The notes: a model not told the origin generated them from the sequence alone. A DNA stretch of 64,000 bases from Bacillota bacterium (GCA_023423045.1 JAFAGA010000043.1:1-64000), one strand, 5' to 3'. Positions 45,039-54,017 are shown, counted from the stretch's first letter. Numbers and translations: made by a program.

Positions 45039-45788
45039 ATGTCAATGAAACAAAAAAAGATGATTGCAGTAATTGCAATCCTGTCGGCAGCTATGAGCAT
45101 TCAGCCGGTTGCCGGCGCAATGCATATCATGGAGGGGTATCTGTCACCGGCATACTGTATTGCCTGGGGAGTATTAAGCATCCCCTTTATTGTGGCGGGC
45201 TACCTGGCGATTCAGAAGAAGCTGAAAGAAAACAGGAGAAATATTACGCTTCTTGCCATGGCCGGAGCCTTTATCTTTGTGATATCTTCTTTAAAAATTC
45301 CTTCGGTTACAGGAAGCTGTTCCCATATGACCGGCACCGGTCTGGGAGCGATTCTGTTTGGACCGGCAACGGTGAGCATTCTCGGAGTGATCGTGCTTTT
45401 GTTCCAGGCTGTCCTGCTAGCTCATGGCGGACTAACTACGCTGGGTGCCAACATCTTTTCTATGGCGATTGCAGGACCGTTTGTGAGTTATGGAATCTAT
45501 AAGCTGTGCCGGCTGGGTAAGGTAAACCGCTATGCCTCTATTTTTCTGGCGGCTTGTGTGGGAGACCTCTTTACTTATTGCGTAACAAGCTTTCAGCTTG
45601 CAGTAAGCTATCCGTCCATGGAAGGAGGAGTGATGGCTTCCATAGGAAAGTTCCTGGGTGTATTTGCGCCGACGCAGCTTCCCTTGGCCATTCTGGAGGG
45701 CATCATTACCGTCCTGATTATGATTGCCCTGGAAGCTTATGCACAGCCTGAACTGGGCATGGTGAATTACAATAAGGAGGCAAAATAA
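45039..45788 (+). CDS. cbiM: Cobalt ECF transporter substrate-capture protein (CbiM)
   Basis: CbiM is the membrane S component binding Co2+. The 249 residues have an N-terminal signal-like helix ending near Ala-Gly-Ala, then the mature start MHIMEGYLSP, whose His coordinates the metal. Later motifs are SSLKIPSVTGSCSHMTGTGLGA and LLAHGGLTTLGAN. About six to seven helices are present. A 141-bp gap separates it from cbiO, with a CCGAAA/TTTCGG pair near 44915-44953, but the locus probably continues as one unit. One base lies between it and cbiN. Confidence 0.93.
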   Translation: MSMKQKKMIAVIAILSAAMSIQPVAGAMHIMEGYLSPAYCIAWGVLSIPFIVAGYLAIQKKLKENRRNITLLAMAGAFIFVISSLKIPSVTGSCSHMTGTGLGAILFGPATVSILGVIVLLFQAVLLAHGGLTTLGANIFSMAIAGPFVSYGIYKLCRLGKVNRYASIFLAACVGDLFTYCVTSFQLAVSYPSMEGGVMASIGKFLGVFAPTQLPLAILEGIITVLIMIALEAYAQPELGMVNYNKEAK

Positions 45789-45789
45789 G

Positions 45790-46107
45790 ATGAGTAAAAC
45801 CAAAAGAACCGTTTTTATATTAATTGTGGCCGCAGTATTAATTGCGCTGGTACCTCTTTTTGCTTTGAAAGGTGCGGAATTCGGAGGCTCTGACGATGCC
45901 GGAAGTGTTATGATTGAAGAAATTACCGGGAGCTATGAGCCCTGGTTTACGCCGGTTTTGGAGACGATGATTAACGGAGAACTTCCGGGAGAGGTGGAGA
46001 GTCTCTTTTTCTGCCTTCAAACGGGGATTGGTGTGGGGATCATTGCCTATCTTATGGGCCGCCTGGTGGAGCGCAAAAAATGGACGGGCATCAAGGAGAA
46101 GGCATGA
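45790..46107 (+). CDS. cbiN: Cobalt transport accessory protein (CbiN)
   Basis: The 105-residue protein has two membrane helices (about 7-27 and 73-92) and the extracellular loop EFGGSDDAG typical of CbiN. It stabilises CbiM and assists cobalt loading. The loop continues with YEPWFTPV, another family feature. The gene begins one base after the cbiM stop and its own stop overlaps the cbiK start by ATGA. Confidence 0.9.
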   Translation: MSKTKRTVFILIVAAVLIALVPLFALKGAEFGGSDDAGSVMIEEITGSYEPWFTPVLETMINGELPGEVESLFFCLQTGIGVGIIAYLMGRLVERKKWTGIKEKA

Positions 46108-46889
46108 GTATAAAGCAAGGCATTTTAATGGTAAGCTTTGGTACCACTTACCGTGATACCAGGGAAAAGAACATAGAAAGGCTGGCAGAAACAGTCCGGG
46201 AAGCTTTCCCGGACTGTGAGCTCTATCAGGCCTATTCCAGCGGTATTGTAAGAAGAATACTTAAGACAAGGGATCAGATCCTGATTCCGGGAATCCGGGA
46301 AGCGCTGCACCAGATGCATCAGGACCGGATAACCCATGTGCGGGTGCTTCCCACCTATATTATTGAGGGTATTGAGAATAACAAGATGAAACAGACCACC
46401 CGGGAATGCGGTAGTTTGTTTGAGGAAATAAGAATTGCGGGAGCACTCCTGGGCAGGGAGCAGGATATTGTCCTCGCTGCCCAGGCGATTTGGGAAGAGA
46501 TTAAGGACAATGCGGGAGAGGACCCGGTGGTATTCATGGGACATGGCTCCGCCCATGAGGCGGATCAGTGCTACGAAAGCCTGGAGAAGGCTTTGCGGAC
46601 TTATTCGGGAAAAGAGATATATATAGCGACAGTGGAAGGCTCCGTTACAATAGCCTCCGTAATGGAGAGGCTGAAGGCTTCGAAGTCGGAAAAAGGACGT
46701 GTTTTATTGCTGCCGCTGATGCTGGTGGCAGGGGATCACGCCACGAATGATATGGCAGGGGGAGAGGATTCCTATGCCGGGATACTGAGGGCAGAGGGCT
46801 ATGACCCGGAATATATGCTGAAAGGATTGGGTGAATATAAGGATATTCGCCGGATTTATGCGGAGCATTTAAGAGAGATGATAGGATAA
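46104..46889 (+). CDS. cbiK: Sirohydrochlorin cobaltochelatase (CbiK)
   Basis: CbiK inserts Co2+ into sirohydrochlorin, the entry step of the anaerobic pathway. The 261 residues match the class II chelatase fold. GILMVSFGTTYRDTRE lies at the N-terminus. Metal-binding His147 is in MGHGSAHEAD and His212 in LVAGDHATNDMAG. ATG at 46104 has AAGGAG upstream and couples to cbiN. There is no signal peptide, so it is cytoplasmic, unlike some heme-binding secreted CbiK forms. Its place right after the cobalt transporter fits its role. Confidence 0.93.
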   Translation: MSIKQGILMVSFGTTYRDTREKNIERLAETVREAFPDCELYQAYSSGIVRRILKTRDQILIPGIREALHQMHQDRITHVRVLPTYIIEGIENNKMKQTTRECGSLFEEIRIAGALLGREQDIVLAAQAIWEEIKDNAGEDPVVFMGHGSAHEADQCYESLEKALRTYSGKEIYIATVEGSVTIASVMERLKASKSEKGRVLLLPLMLVAGDHATNDMAGGEDSYAGILRAEGYDPEYMLKGLGEYKDIRRIYAEHLREMIG

Positions 46890-46901
46890 GGGCAGAGGAA
46901 A

Positions 46902-47972
46902 ATGATCAGAAAGCAGATAATTCAGATAGTAATATTCGCATTTGGTGCAAGCTTGCTTTGTGGATGCAGCGGACAGAAGGCGCTGCAGGAACAGAGGGCA
47001 CAGCAGGGAGTTCAGGAAGAACTGCAAAAGGAGCAGGAAGGTGAACCGGAGGGGCAGGAGGCACTTCAGAAGGAGCAAGAAGGTGCATCGAAGGGGAAGG
47101 AAGCAGACAGAAGCGGAGAAGGAGCAAAGCAGCAGCCGGACAGAGTAACGTTTACGGATTCGCTGGGGTATGAAGTAACTGCAGAGCTTCCCGCGAAGAC
47201 CGCGGTCATATCCGGAAGCTATGCAGATATGTGGCAGCTGGCGGGAGGAGAGCTTGCCGCAGTAACAAAGGATGCGATGGATACCATCACGGTTACGGAG
47301 GAGATGGTAAATCTGGGGGATCTTAAAAACCCCAGCGTTGAGAGGATGATTGCGGAGGAGATTGATTTTGTCATACTGTCCGGTGCAATTGCGGAGCATG
47401 TAGCCCTGCGGGAACAGCTGGAGATGACAGGAATAACAACGGCCTGCTTTGAGGTGGAGACCTTTGAGGATTATGCGGATATGATGGACATTCTTACGGA
47501 CATCACCGGAAGAAAAGATTTATACCGGACCAATGTGGAGCTGTTACGGGATGAGATTTCGGCGCAGATTGCCAGGGCGGACGAAAGCCATCCCAGCGTA
47601 TTGCTGCTGCGGGCCTATTCCGGAGGAGTGAAATCAAAGGGCAGTGACAGCATGACCGGACAGATGCTGAAAGACCTGGGTTGTGTAAATATTGCCGACA
47701 GCGAAAAGGGACTCCTGGAGGACCTGAGTATGGAAGCGATTATTGCAGCTGATCCGGATTATATATTCGTTACAACCATGGGAGAGTCCCAGGAGGCAGC
47801 TCTTAAAATGGTGGAAGAGCTTTTGATTTCCAATCCTGCCTGGAAGGGACTTAAGGCAGTGGAAGAAAATCATTACTATGTGCTGGAGAAGGAGCTGTTT
47901 CATATTAAGCCCAATGAACGCTGGGGAGAAAGCTACCGGATCCTGGCAGATTACCTGTATGGAGATAAGTAA
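46902..47972 (+). CDS. Corrinoid/siderophore-type ABC substrate-binding lipoprotein
   Basis: The 356-residue protein has a lipoprotein signal with a lipobox ending in Cys22 (LLCGC). A repetitive Glu/Gln/Lys linker of about 60 residues follows, then a BtuF/FepB-type binding domain (about 85-350) with SYADMWQLAGGE, MIAEEIDFVILSG and a C-terminal HIKPNERWGESYRILADYL. The linker holds two similar copies of GQEALQKEQEG-like sequence. The type binds iron chelates, heme or corrinoids. Being inside a riboswitch-controlled B12 locus, it most likely binds a corrinoid or cobalt chelate. It is followed 6 bp later by its permease. Confidence 0.85.
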   Translation: MIRKQIIQIVIFAFGASLLCGCSGQKALQEQRAQQGVQEELQKEQEGEPEGQEALQKEQEGASKGKEADRSGEGAKQQPDRVTFTDSLGYEVTAELPAKTAVISGSYADMWQLAGGELAAVTKDAMDTITVTEEMVNLGDLKNPSVERMIAEEIDFVILSGAIAEHVALREQLEMTGITTACFEVETFEDYADMMDILTDITGRKDLYRTNVELLRDEISAQIARADESHPSVLLLRAYSGGVKSKGSDSMTGQMLKDLGCVNIADSEKGLLEDLSMEAIIAADPDYIFVTTMGESQEAALKMVEELLISNPAWKGLKAVEENHYYVLEKELFHIKPNERWGESYRILADYLYGDK

Positions 47973-47977
47973 GAAGG

Positions 47978-48964
47978 ATGAAGATGCAAAGAAGAATAGG
48001 GATCATACTCCTGCTGCTTCTGGTTATGATATTGGTGGGAATCCTGGATGGCTCTGTTAAGCTGTCCCTGGGGGATATAAAAGAGCTGCTGTCCGGAGGG
48101 AGCTTAACGACAGCAGGAAGGATTATTCTGTATGTAAGGCTTCCTCGGGTGGCGGGTGCTGTTATTGCCGGGATGGGACTTGCCGTGGCAGGGGCGGTGA
48201 TACAGACTATATTCAACAATCCTCTTGCCGGACCCAATTTAATCGGCGTCAATTCCGGGGCGGGGTTTGCTGTGGTTCTGACCGGAATAATGCTGCCGGG
48301 CTCTTATCGGCTTATACCGGCTGCTGCATTTGCAGGGGCGCTGATTACTGTATTATTTGTATATTATCTGGGGAAAAGAACCGGGTCCTCCAAGATAACG
48401 CTGATCCTGGCGGGAATTGCAATCAACAGTCTCTTGAGCGGTGCCACGGATGCGGTATATACCTTCAGCGAGACCTCTTTGATCACCAGCAGCGCCTTTA
48501 AGATCGGGGGCCTAAGCGGAATCCAGGTGCCGGTACTGCGTTATGCGGCAGCGGCGGTGATTCTTGCGGTGGGGGCTGTTCTGCTGCTCCATAATGAATT
48601 GGAGGTGCTTTCTCTGGGGGAGGATACGGCAAAAACGCTGGGGCTTCCGGTTTCTTTTTACCGGTTCCTGTTCCTGGCACTGGCGGCGGTACTCTCCGGT
48701 GCGGCGGTGAGCTTTGCGGGGCTTCTTGGATTCGTAGGACTGATGATTCCCCATATCGCCAGGCTTTTAGTGGGAGAGGAATGCAAATACCTTATCCCGG
48801 CCTCAGCCCTCTTGGGAGCCCTGTTCCTGCTGGTTTGCGATTATATCGCCAGAACCTGGTTTGCACCCTATGAACTGCCGGTAGGAATTATTCTATCCTT
48901 CCTCGGCGCCCCATTTTTTGTGTGGCTGCTGTTCCATAGGAAAAGGAGGGGGAAGAATGCTTAA
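47978..48964 (+). CDS. ABC permease, FecCD/BtuC family
   Basis: The 328-residue membrane protein has about nine to ten helices and the FecCD hallmarks: LYVRLPRVAGAVIAGMGLAVAGAVIQTIFNNPLAGPNLIGVNSG split over the second and third helices, and GLLGFVGLMIPHIARLLVG as the coupling region. It forms a homodimer that passes the chelate from the binding protein. It overlaps the ATPase gene by 8 bp. Context suggests corrinoid uptake. Confidence 0.9.
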   Translation: MKMQRRIGIILLLLLVMILVGILDGSVKLSLGDIKELLSGGSLTTAGRIILYVRLPRVAGAVIAGMGLAVAGAVIQTIFNNPLAGPNLIGVNSGAGFAVVLTGIMLPGSYRLIPAAAFAGALITVLFVYYLGKRTGSSKITLILAGIAINSLLSGATDAVYTFSETSLITSSAFKIGGLSGIQVPVLRYAAAAVILAVGAVLLLHNELEVLSLGEDTAKTLGLPVSFYRFLFLALAAVLSGAAVSFAGLLGFVGLMIPHIARLLVGEECKYLIPASALLGALFLLVCDYIARTWFAPYELPVGIILSFLGAPFFVWLLFHRKRRGKNA

Positions 48965-49748
48965 GCTGGAGAAGATCGCGGCCGGATACAGTAAGACTCC
49001 GGTAATCAGCGATATCAGCATAGAATTTGCGCAGGGCAGGATTACGAGCGTTATCGGTCCCAACGGGAGCGGAAAAAGCACTCTTTTAAAGGCCATAGCG
49101 GATTTATGCGATATCAGGAGCGGTAATATATTTTTGAATGGGAAGACGAGACAGGAGCTTGGCCGGAAGGAATATGCAAGGCAGATTACCTATCTGTCTC
49201 AAAGCCGCCAGGCAGGCGCCATCACCGTGGGCCGAATGGTTCTCCACGGAAGATTCCCGCATCTTTCCTACCCCAGGCATTATAAAAAAGAGGATTATGA
49301 GCATTGCAGGCGGGCAATGGAGCGGGTTGGAATACTGGAGCTTCAGGATAAAAAGGTGGAGGAGCTTTCCGGCGGGCAGAAACAGAAGGTATATCTGGCC
49401 ATGGCATTGGCGGGAGATGCGGGTACTCTTTTGCTGGATGAACCGGCCGCTTATCTGGACATCCGGTACCAGCTGGAGCTGCTGGAGATGATGAGGCAGC
49501 TGAAGGAGCAGGGCAAAACAGTGATTGCGGTATTGCATGATCTGAATTATGCGATGCATGTATCGGACTGGATTGTTGTGCTGAATCATGGGAAAATTGT
49601 AATGCAGGGGGCTCCCGAGCAGATCAGGGACAGCGGTATTATCAATCAAGTATTCAGGATTAATGCCGGGAGTCTGGAAGATAACGGGGGAAGGAAGCAT
49701 TTCTTCTTTGAATTGCAGGAGGAGAATTCGGAGGCGAAGCAGCTCTGA
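48957..49748 (+). CDS. ABC ATPase, FecE/BtuD family
   Basis: The 263-residue ATPase has Walker A GPNGSGKST, signature ELSGGQKQKVYLAMAL, Walker B LLLDEPAAYLDI and switch VLHDLNYAMH, which are typical of iron-siderophore and cobalamin importers. ATG at 48957 has GGAGGGGGAAGA upstream. A frame from 48918 reaches into the permease and is rejected. It completes a BtuFCD-like importer placed between cbiK and cbiL. Confidence 0.92.
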   Translation: MLKLEKIAAGYSKTPVISDISIEFAQGRITSVIGPNGSGKSTLLKAIADLCDIRSGNIFLNGKTRQELGRKEYARQITYLSQSRQAGAITVGRMVLHGRFPHLSYPRHYKKEDYEHCRRAMERVGILELQDKKVEELSGGQKQKVYLAMALAGDAGTLLLDEPAAYLDIRYQLELLEMMRQLKEQGKTVIAVLHDLNYAMHVSDWIVVLNHGKIVMQGAPEQIRDSGIINQVFRINAGSLEDNGGRKHFFFELQEENSEAKQL

Positions 49749-49829
49749 GTGCGGAAAAAGATAAAAAAGAGACAAAAAGAAAGACAAGAAGAGAGCGAAG
49801 AAGAGAGCGAAGAAAACAGGGGGAAGTCA

Positions 49830-50537
49830 ATGAACGGAATTTTATATGGAGTAGGGGTGGGCCCCGGAGATCCGGAGCTGTTAACTCTCAAGGCATTGAG
49901 ATGCATCCGTGAAAGCGATGTTATAATTCTTCCTTCCGAGCCGAAAGAGGATTGCTATGCGTACCGGATTGTCAGAGAGGCATATCCCTTGATTGAGGAA
50001 AAAGAAATCATATGCATGCCATTTCTCATGATTAAGGATAAGGAAATACTGAAAAAGGCACATGATAATATCTATCATGGGATTGCAAAGCTGCTCTCCC
50101 GGGATAAGGCCGTGGCGTTTCTGACCATCGGTGACCCTTCGGTGTATTCCACCTACAGCTATATCCATCAGAGGGTACTTCAAAATCATGGCCGGGCGGA
50201 GATGGTCAACGGCATCCCGTCCTTCTGTGCAGCTGCGGCGGCGCTGGGCATTTCCCTGGGAGACAATAAGGATGAGATACACATTATACCAGGTTCCTAT
50301 GAGATCACCGGTACGGTGGAGCAGACGGGAACCAAAATATATATGAAATCCGGCAAAAAGCTGGCGGAATTAAAGAAGGCTTTGCTGGAATATGAAAAAC
50401 CGGAATGTTTGGAGGTTTATACCGTAGAAAACTGTGGTATGATGAATGAGAGAATAAGTGAAGGAATAGATAATCTGGATGTTGCCAGCGGTTATCTGAC
50501 CATAGTAATCGTGAAGGAAAAGGCAGGAAAGGACTGA
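49830..50537 (+). CDS. cbiL: Cobalt-precorrin-2 C20-methyltransferase (CbiL)
   Basis: CbiL adds the C20 methyl group right after cobalt insertion. The 235 residues begin ILYGVGVGPGDPELLTLKA and include VIILPSEPKEDCYAYRIV, FLTIGDPSVYSTYSYIHQR and NGIPSFCAAAAALGISLGD, the CobI/CbiL set. The ATG at 49830 has GGGGGAAG upstream. An in-frame GTG at 49749, directly after the previous stop, would add 27 highly charged residues encoded by a purine-rich stretch with a perfect 12-bp tandem repeat (49788-49811). It is probably leader, not protein. Confidence 0.93.
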   Translation: MNGILYGVGVGPGDPELLTLKALRCIRESDVIILPSEPKEDCYAYRIVREAYPLIEEKEIICMPFLMIKDKEILKKAHDNIYHGIAKLLSRDKAVAFLTIGDPSVYSTYSYIHQRVLQNHGRAEMVNGIPSFCAAAAALGISLGDNKDEIHIIPGSYEITGTVEQTGTKIYMKSGKKLAELKKALLEYEKPECLEVYTVENCGMMNERISEGIDNLDVASGYLTIVIVKEKAGKD

Positions 50538-50544
50538 GCCGTCT

Positions 50545-50793
50545 ATGGAGAATTCATATCGTTTCTTTGAGAACAGGGAGTGCAGGTATTATCCCTGCCA
50601 CAAAGGTATTCAGGAGCTGAATTGCCTGTTTTGCTACTGCCCCTTCTATACCTGGAAGAAATGCCCCGGACATCCGGCCTATAAGGAGACCGGCGGCAGA
50701 AGGATTAAGATATGCACCGGATGCACCTTCGTGCATCGCCCGGAAAATTATGATAAAATTATCCGCCTTCTCAAGGAGGGAGAGGATGAATAG
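50545..50793 (+). CDS. Cysteine-rich small domain protein associated with B12 genes
   Basis: The 82-residue protein has eight cysteines (13, 18, 27, 30, 32, 40, 57, 60) spaced like paired metal-binding knuckles, plus HKG and HRPE segments. It matches the cysteine-rich small domain family (PF04071), which tends to sit beside cobalamin genes and whose function is unknown. Zinc, Fe-S or cobalt binding are all possible. It is the last gene of the cobalamin locus, 7 bp after cbiL and just before a hairpin terminator. Confidence 0.8.
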   Translation: MENSYRFFENRECRYYPCHKGIQELNCLFCYCPFYTWKKCPGHPAYKETGGRRIKICTGCTFVHRPENYDKIIRLLKEGEDE

Positions 50794-50829
50794 AATAAGG
50801 GGAACAGCCTTTGGGCGGTTCCCCTTATT
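50794..50829. terminator. Terminator at the end of the cobalamin locus
   Basis: AATAAGGGGAAC (50794-50805) and GTTCCCCTTATT (50818-50829) form a perfect 12-bp stem with a 12-nt loop, starting at the stop codon of the last gene. The T-run is weak but the stem is strong. The neighbouring AraC gene converges on it. Confidence 0.65.
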
Positions 50830-50895
50830 CTGTGGTATATCCGGAGGGCTGCATGCGATAGTTCCTGGGAGAGATGCTCAGCTCCTTTTTGAATG

Positions 50896-51744
50896 TCACC
50901 TCGAAATGTTTATTCCCCTGCTTCTTTTTCTCCATTCTCCCGGGGAGATTCCGGTCTGCTTCTTAAATGCTTTGTAAAAAACAGTAGTGTCATGATAACC
51001 CACCTCCAGAGCGATACAGGAGAGGGTATGGTTCGTATTGGTTAAGAACTCCTTGGCTCTTGTGATACGGTATTGTGACAGGTACTGGCCGGGGGTAAGG
51101 CCGCTGTAAGCCTTAAGGGTCCGGATAATATATTCCGTAGAAAAATGGAAATGCTCCGAGAGGAGATCATTGGTCAGGGCCTTGTTATAATTCTCCGAGA
51201 TGAAATGCGTTATTTCCCAGCCCAGGCCGCCCTGCTCCTCCCTATGATGAAAGGAGGTGATATGCTTCAGAATGGACAGAAAGAGGGCTTGCCGGCTCAG
51301 CATATCATAGGGCTTGCTTTTATCCAGATAATCCAATTGATCAAACAGCGGTTTTAACAACAGCTTATCGTAGGATCCGCTTTTTAATAAGAATATGGAA
51401 GAGCTCTCTTCCGGGTTATGGCTGAAATCATAATTGATCTTATCCAGTCCCTCCCCCGCAGCATTGAAGTGGATATAGAAATAAGACGGAGCCGGGCTCT
51501 CCTGGCTGCCGTGCTGAAGAAGACCAGGCATCTGTACATACCATTCTCCATCCCTTAATTCGATTTCCCTCCCTTCTTCCGAAAAGAACAGCCTCCGTTC
51601 CAGCATGAAGATCAGGACATAATGGCTGGGTATTCTGGTAATGTGTCTCTCGTTTTCCCTAAAGGATCGATAGCTGGCACACAGATACTCCGGCCATGGG
51701 TTTTTATCCAGCCGAATGTAGTCAAAATCAGTGCTTTTTCCCAT
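50896..51744 (-). CDS. AraC-family transcriptional regulator
   Basis: The 282-residue regulator has an N-terminal cupin-like sensing domain (about 20-165, including ELRDGEWYVQMPG and FYIHFNA) and a C-terminal double helix-turn-helix (about 185-275) with RAKEFLTNTNHTLSCIALEVGY and FYKAFKKQTGISPGEWR. It is divergent from the GH127-type glycosidase gene 160 bp away, so it most likely activates that gene in response to a sugar. The start has no strong ribosome binding site in view. Confidence 0.88.
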   Translation of the reverse strand: MGKSTDFDYIRLDKNPWPEYLCASYRSFRENERHITRIPSHYVLIFMLERRLFFSEEGREIELRDGEWYVQMPGLLQHGSQESPAPSYFYIHFNAAGEGLDKINYDFSHNPEESSSIFLLKSGSYDKLLLKPLFDQLDYLDKSKPYDMLSRQALFLSILKHITSFHHREEQGGLGWEITHFISENYNKALTNDLLSEHFHFSTEYIIRTLKAYSGLTPGQYLSQYRITRAKEFLTNTNHTLSCIALEVGYHDTTVFYKAFKKQTGISPGEWRKRSRGINISR

Positions 51745-51904
51745 ATGATAGATAAGTTCACTCCTTGCTTCCTATTGTTCAGTTTTTGCAATATTATTAT
51801 TAAATTATAACTGATAAACTAGGAAATGAACAGAAGAATGTTGTTCAAAATTTGATGTTTTTATATTTCTGATTTTCAATATTTTATAAGAATGGAGGAT
51901 TGTT

Positions 51905-53770
51905 ATGAAACAGCTAAGTAAACCGTTTTTTACTCCCTTTTCAACAAATGAGATAAAGCCCCAGGGGTGGCTGCTGGAGCAGCTTAAAATTCAGGCGGAA
52001 GGACTTTCCGGCAATCTGGATCTTTTCTGGCCGGATATTAAGGACAGCAGATGGGTCGGAGGGGACCAGGAGGGATGGGAGAGAGTTCCCTATTGGCTGG
52101 ACGGCTTTCTGCCCCTTGCCTGGCTTCTGGAGCGTGAGGACATGAAGGAGAGAGGGAAAAGATACATAGATTATATTATCTCCCATCAGGAGCAGGACGG
52201 CTGGATTTGTCCCGGCAATCCGGGGGAACGGGACCAATATGATATGTGGGCGCTTTTTCTTATTCTCAAGGTTCTGGTACAGTACCATGATCTCACCGGT
52301 GACGCAAGAATTGAAGAGGTTGTCAGAAAGGCGCTGTTAAGCCTGGACAGGCATATCGACAACAATCTCTTATTTTCCTGGGCCCAGACCCGGTGGTTTG
52401 AAGCTCTGATTTCCATTTGGTGGCTGTATGAGCGCACAGGGGAGGAATGGCTTTTGAATCTTGCTTCCAAGCTTCACAGCCAGGGCTTTGAGTGGGCGGA
52501 TTTCTTCCGGCAATGGCCGTATAGGGAGCCGGAGGAAAAAGGGCGCTGGGGGCAGATGAGCCATGTTGTAAATAATGCCATGGCATTAAAATCCGGCGCG
52601 CTATATTCCAGATTAACCGGGAGGGAAGAGGAGCTTCACAGTGCCGAAGGGATGGTAAAGATGCTGGACCAGTATCACGGGATGGTGACCGGTGTATTTA
52701 CCGGAGATGAATGCCTGTCAGGAAAGAGCCCCATCCAAGGCACGGAGTTGTGCGCGGTTGCGGAATATATGTATTCTCTGGAGCATCTGATCGCATTAAC
52801 GGGAAGGACCCATTGGGGAGACCGGCTGGAGAAAATCGCATTTAATGCACTTCCGGCAACATTCAGCCCGGATATGTGGACCCACCAGTACGATCAGCAG
52901 GTGAATCAGGTGGAATGCAGTAAAACAGAGCATCCTATTTTCAGGACCAATGGCGGGGAGGCAAACCTCTTCGGCTTGGAACCTAATTTTGGCTGCTGTA
53001 CGGCAAATCTCAGCCAGGCATGGCCGAAATTTGCTCTTCATACCTTAATGAAGACCGGGGATGGAATTGCAGCGGTTGTATATGCGCCCTCCACTGTTGA
53101 CACAGTAATCAACGGAGTGAAGGTAAGGATTGCTGTGGAGACGGAGTATCCCTTCCGGGACAGGATCCATTTTAAAATTGATGCTGACAAAAAAGTGAAA
53201 TTCTCTCTCCTCCTGAGAATACCTGCATGGTGCCGGGAGCCCCAGGTAGAGGTGGGAGGCCAGACGATGACAGCGCAGGGAGGAACCTACTTCAAACTGG
53301 AAAGAGAATGGGAAGGCAGAACAGAGGTTACCCTTAAATTTCCTATGGAAGCAGAGCTGGCAGACCGGCCGGAAAACCTCCGTGCAATTGTCAGGGGACC
53401 TCTGGTATATTCTCTGGAAATCGGTGAAAGATGGGTTCAGATAAACCAGGAGATTGCCGGAAGGGAATTCCCTCATTGTGATTATGAGGTGTATGCAACG
53501 ACCCCTTGGAATTATGGCTTGAGAATAGACAAGGACAATCCGGAGGGATGGATACGGTTTGAAGAGAGCGAATTAGGCCGGCGTCCTTTCTCTCCTTCGG
53601 GGGCGCCTGTCAGGGCGAAGGTAAAGGGGAGTAAAATTGACTGGCCCATGGTGAACGGTTCGGCGGCGCAGATCCCCGCCATGACATGGGTTTCCGAAGA
53701 AATCGAAGAGTTGACCTTTCTTCCCTATGGTTGTACGAATCTGAGGTTGACGGAGCTGCCGGTAATATAA
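51905..53770 (+). CDS. Glycoside hydrolase, GH127/DUF1680 family (beta-L-arabinofuranosidase-like)
   Basis: The 621-residue cytoplasmic protein has an (alpha/alpha)6 barrel (about 1-420) and C-terminal beta domains. In the HypBA1 enzyme the zinc ligands are a Glu-x-Cys pair and a Cys-Cys pair about 80 residues later. Here the same pattern appears as Glu281 and Cys283 (GTELCAVAE) and Cys364-Cys365 (FGCCTANLSQ). The GH127 nucleophile is one of these Cys residues. The acid/base is less clear, with Glu269 (GDECLSG) a candidate. GGAGG lies just before the ATG. There is no signal peptide, so its substrate must be imported. A furanoside-type transporter lies downstream. Confidence 0.85.
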   Translation: MKQLSKPFFTPFSTNEIKPQGWLLEQLKIQAEGLSGNLDLFWPDIKDSRWVGGDQEGWERVPYWLDGFLPLAWLLEREDMKERGKRYIDYIISHQEQDGWICPGNPGERDQYDMWALFLILKVLVQYHDLTGDARIEEVVRKALLSLDRHIDNNLLFSWAQTRWFEALISIWWLYERTGEEWLLNLASKLHSQGFEWADFFRQWPYREPEEKGRWGQMSHVVNNAMALKSGALYSRLTGREEELHSAEGMVKMLDQYHGMVTGVFTGDECLSGKSPIQGTELCAVAEYMYSLEHLIALTGRTHWGDRLEKIAFNALPATFSPDMWTHQYDQQVNQVECSKTEHPIFRTNGGEANLFGLEPNFGCCTANLSQAWPKFALHTLMKTGDGIAAVVYAPSTVDTVINGVKVRIAVETEYPFRDRIHFKIDADKKVKFSLLLRIPAWCREPQVEVGGQTMTAQGGTYFKLEREWEGRTEVTLKFPMEAELADRPENLRAIVRGPLVYSLEIGERWVQINQEIAGREFPHCDYEVYATTPWNYGLRIDKDNPEGWIRFEESELGRRPFSPSGAPVRAKVKGSKIDWPMVNGSAAQIPAMTWVSEEIEELTFLPYGCTNLRLTELPVI

Positions 53771-53850
53771 TAATTATATTTCTAAGGAAATAGCTTTTTC
53801 ATTCGATAGAAGCTCGCTTTCATTTAAATGGTATTAATTGGAGGTTATGG

Positions 53851-53997
53851 TTGAGAATAGGAGCGGTTCCGTGTACAATGTGGATAGAAGAGTCACACCG
53901 GCGAGGGGATGTGGATATTAATAAAAATGCGTATATCGGCATAAATGTTAATATTAACAAAGACGCTTCGGTAATGTGGCGGCAGATCCATATTTGA
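53851..53997 (+). CDS. Possible 48-residue ORF upstream of the response regulator
   Basis: A TTG codon 6 bp after GGAGG (53840-53844) opens a 48-residue frame ending 21 bp before the response regulator start. The sequence is polar and rich in Asn and Ile in its second half (NKNAYIGINVNINKD). No family is recognised. It could be a leader peptide, a small protein, a remnant of a larger gene, or chance. The good ribosome binding site is the only direct support. Confidence 0.3.
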   Translation: MRIGAVPCTMWIEESHRRGDVDINKNAYIGINVNINKDASVMWRQIHI

Positions 53998-54017
53998 TCA
54001 CAGGGGGACAAACTGGT

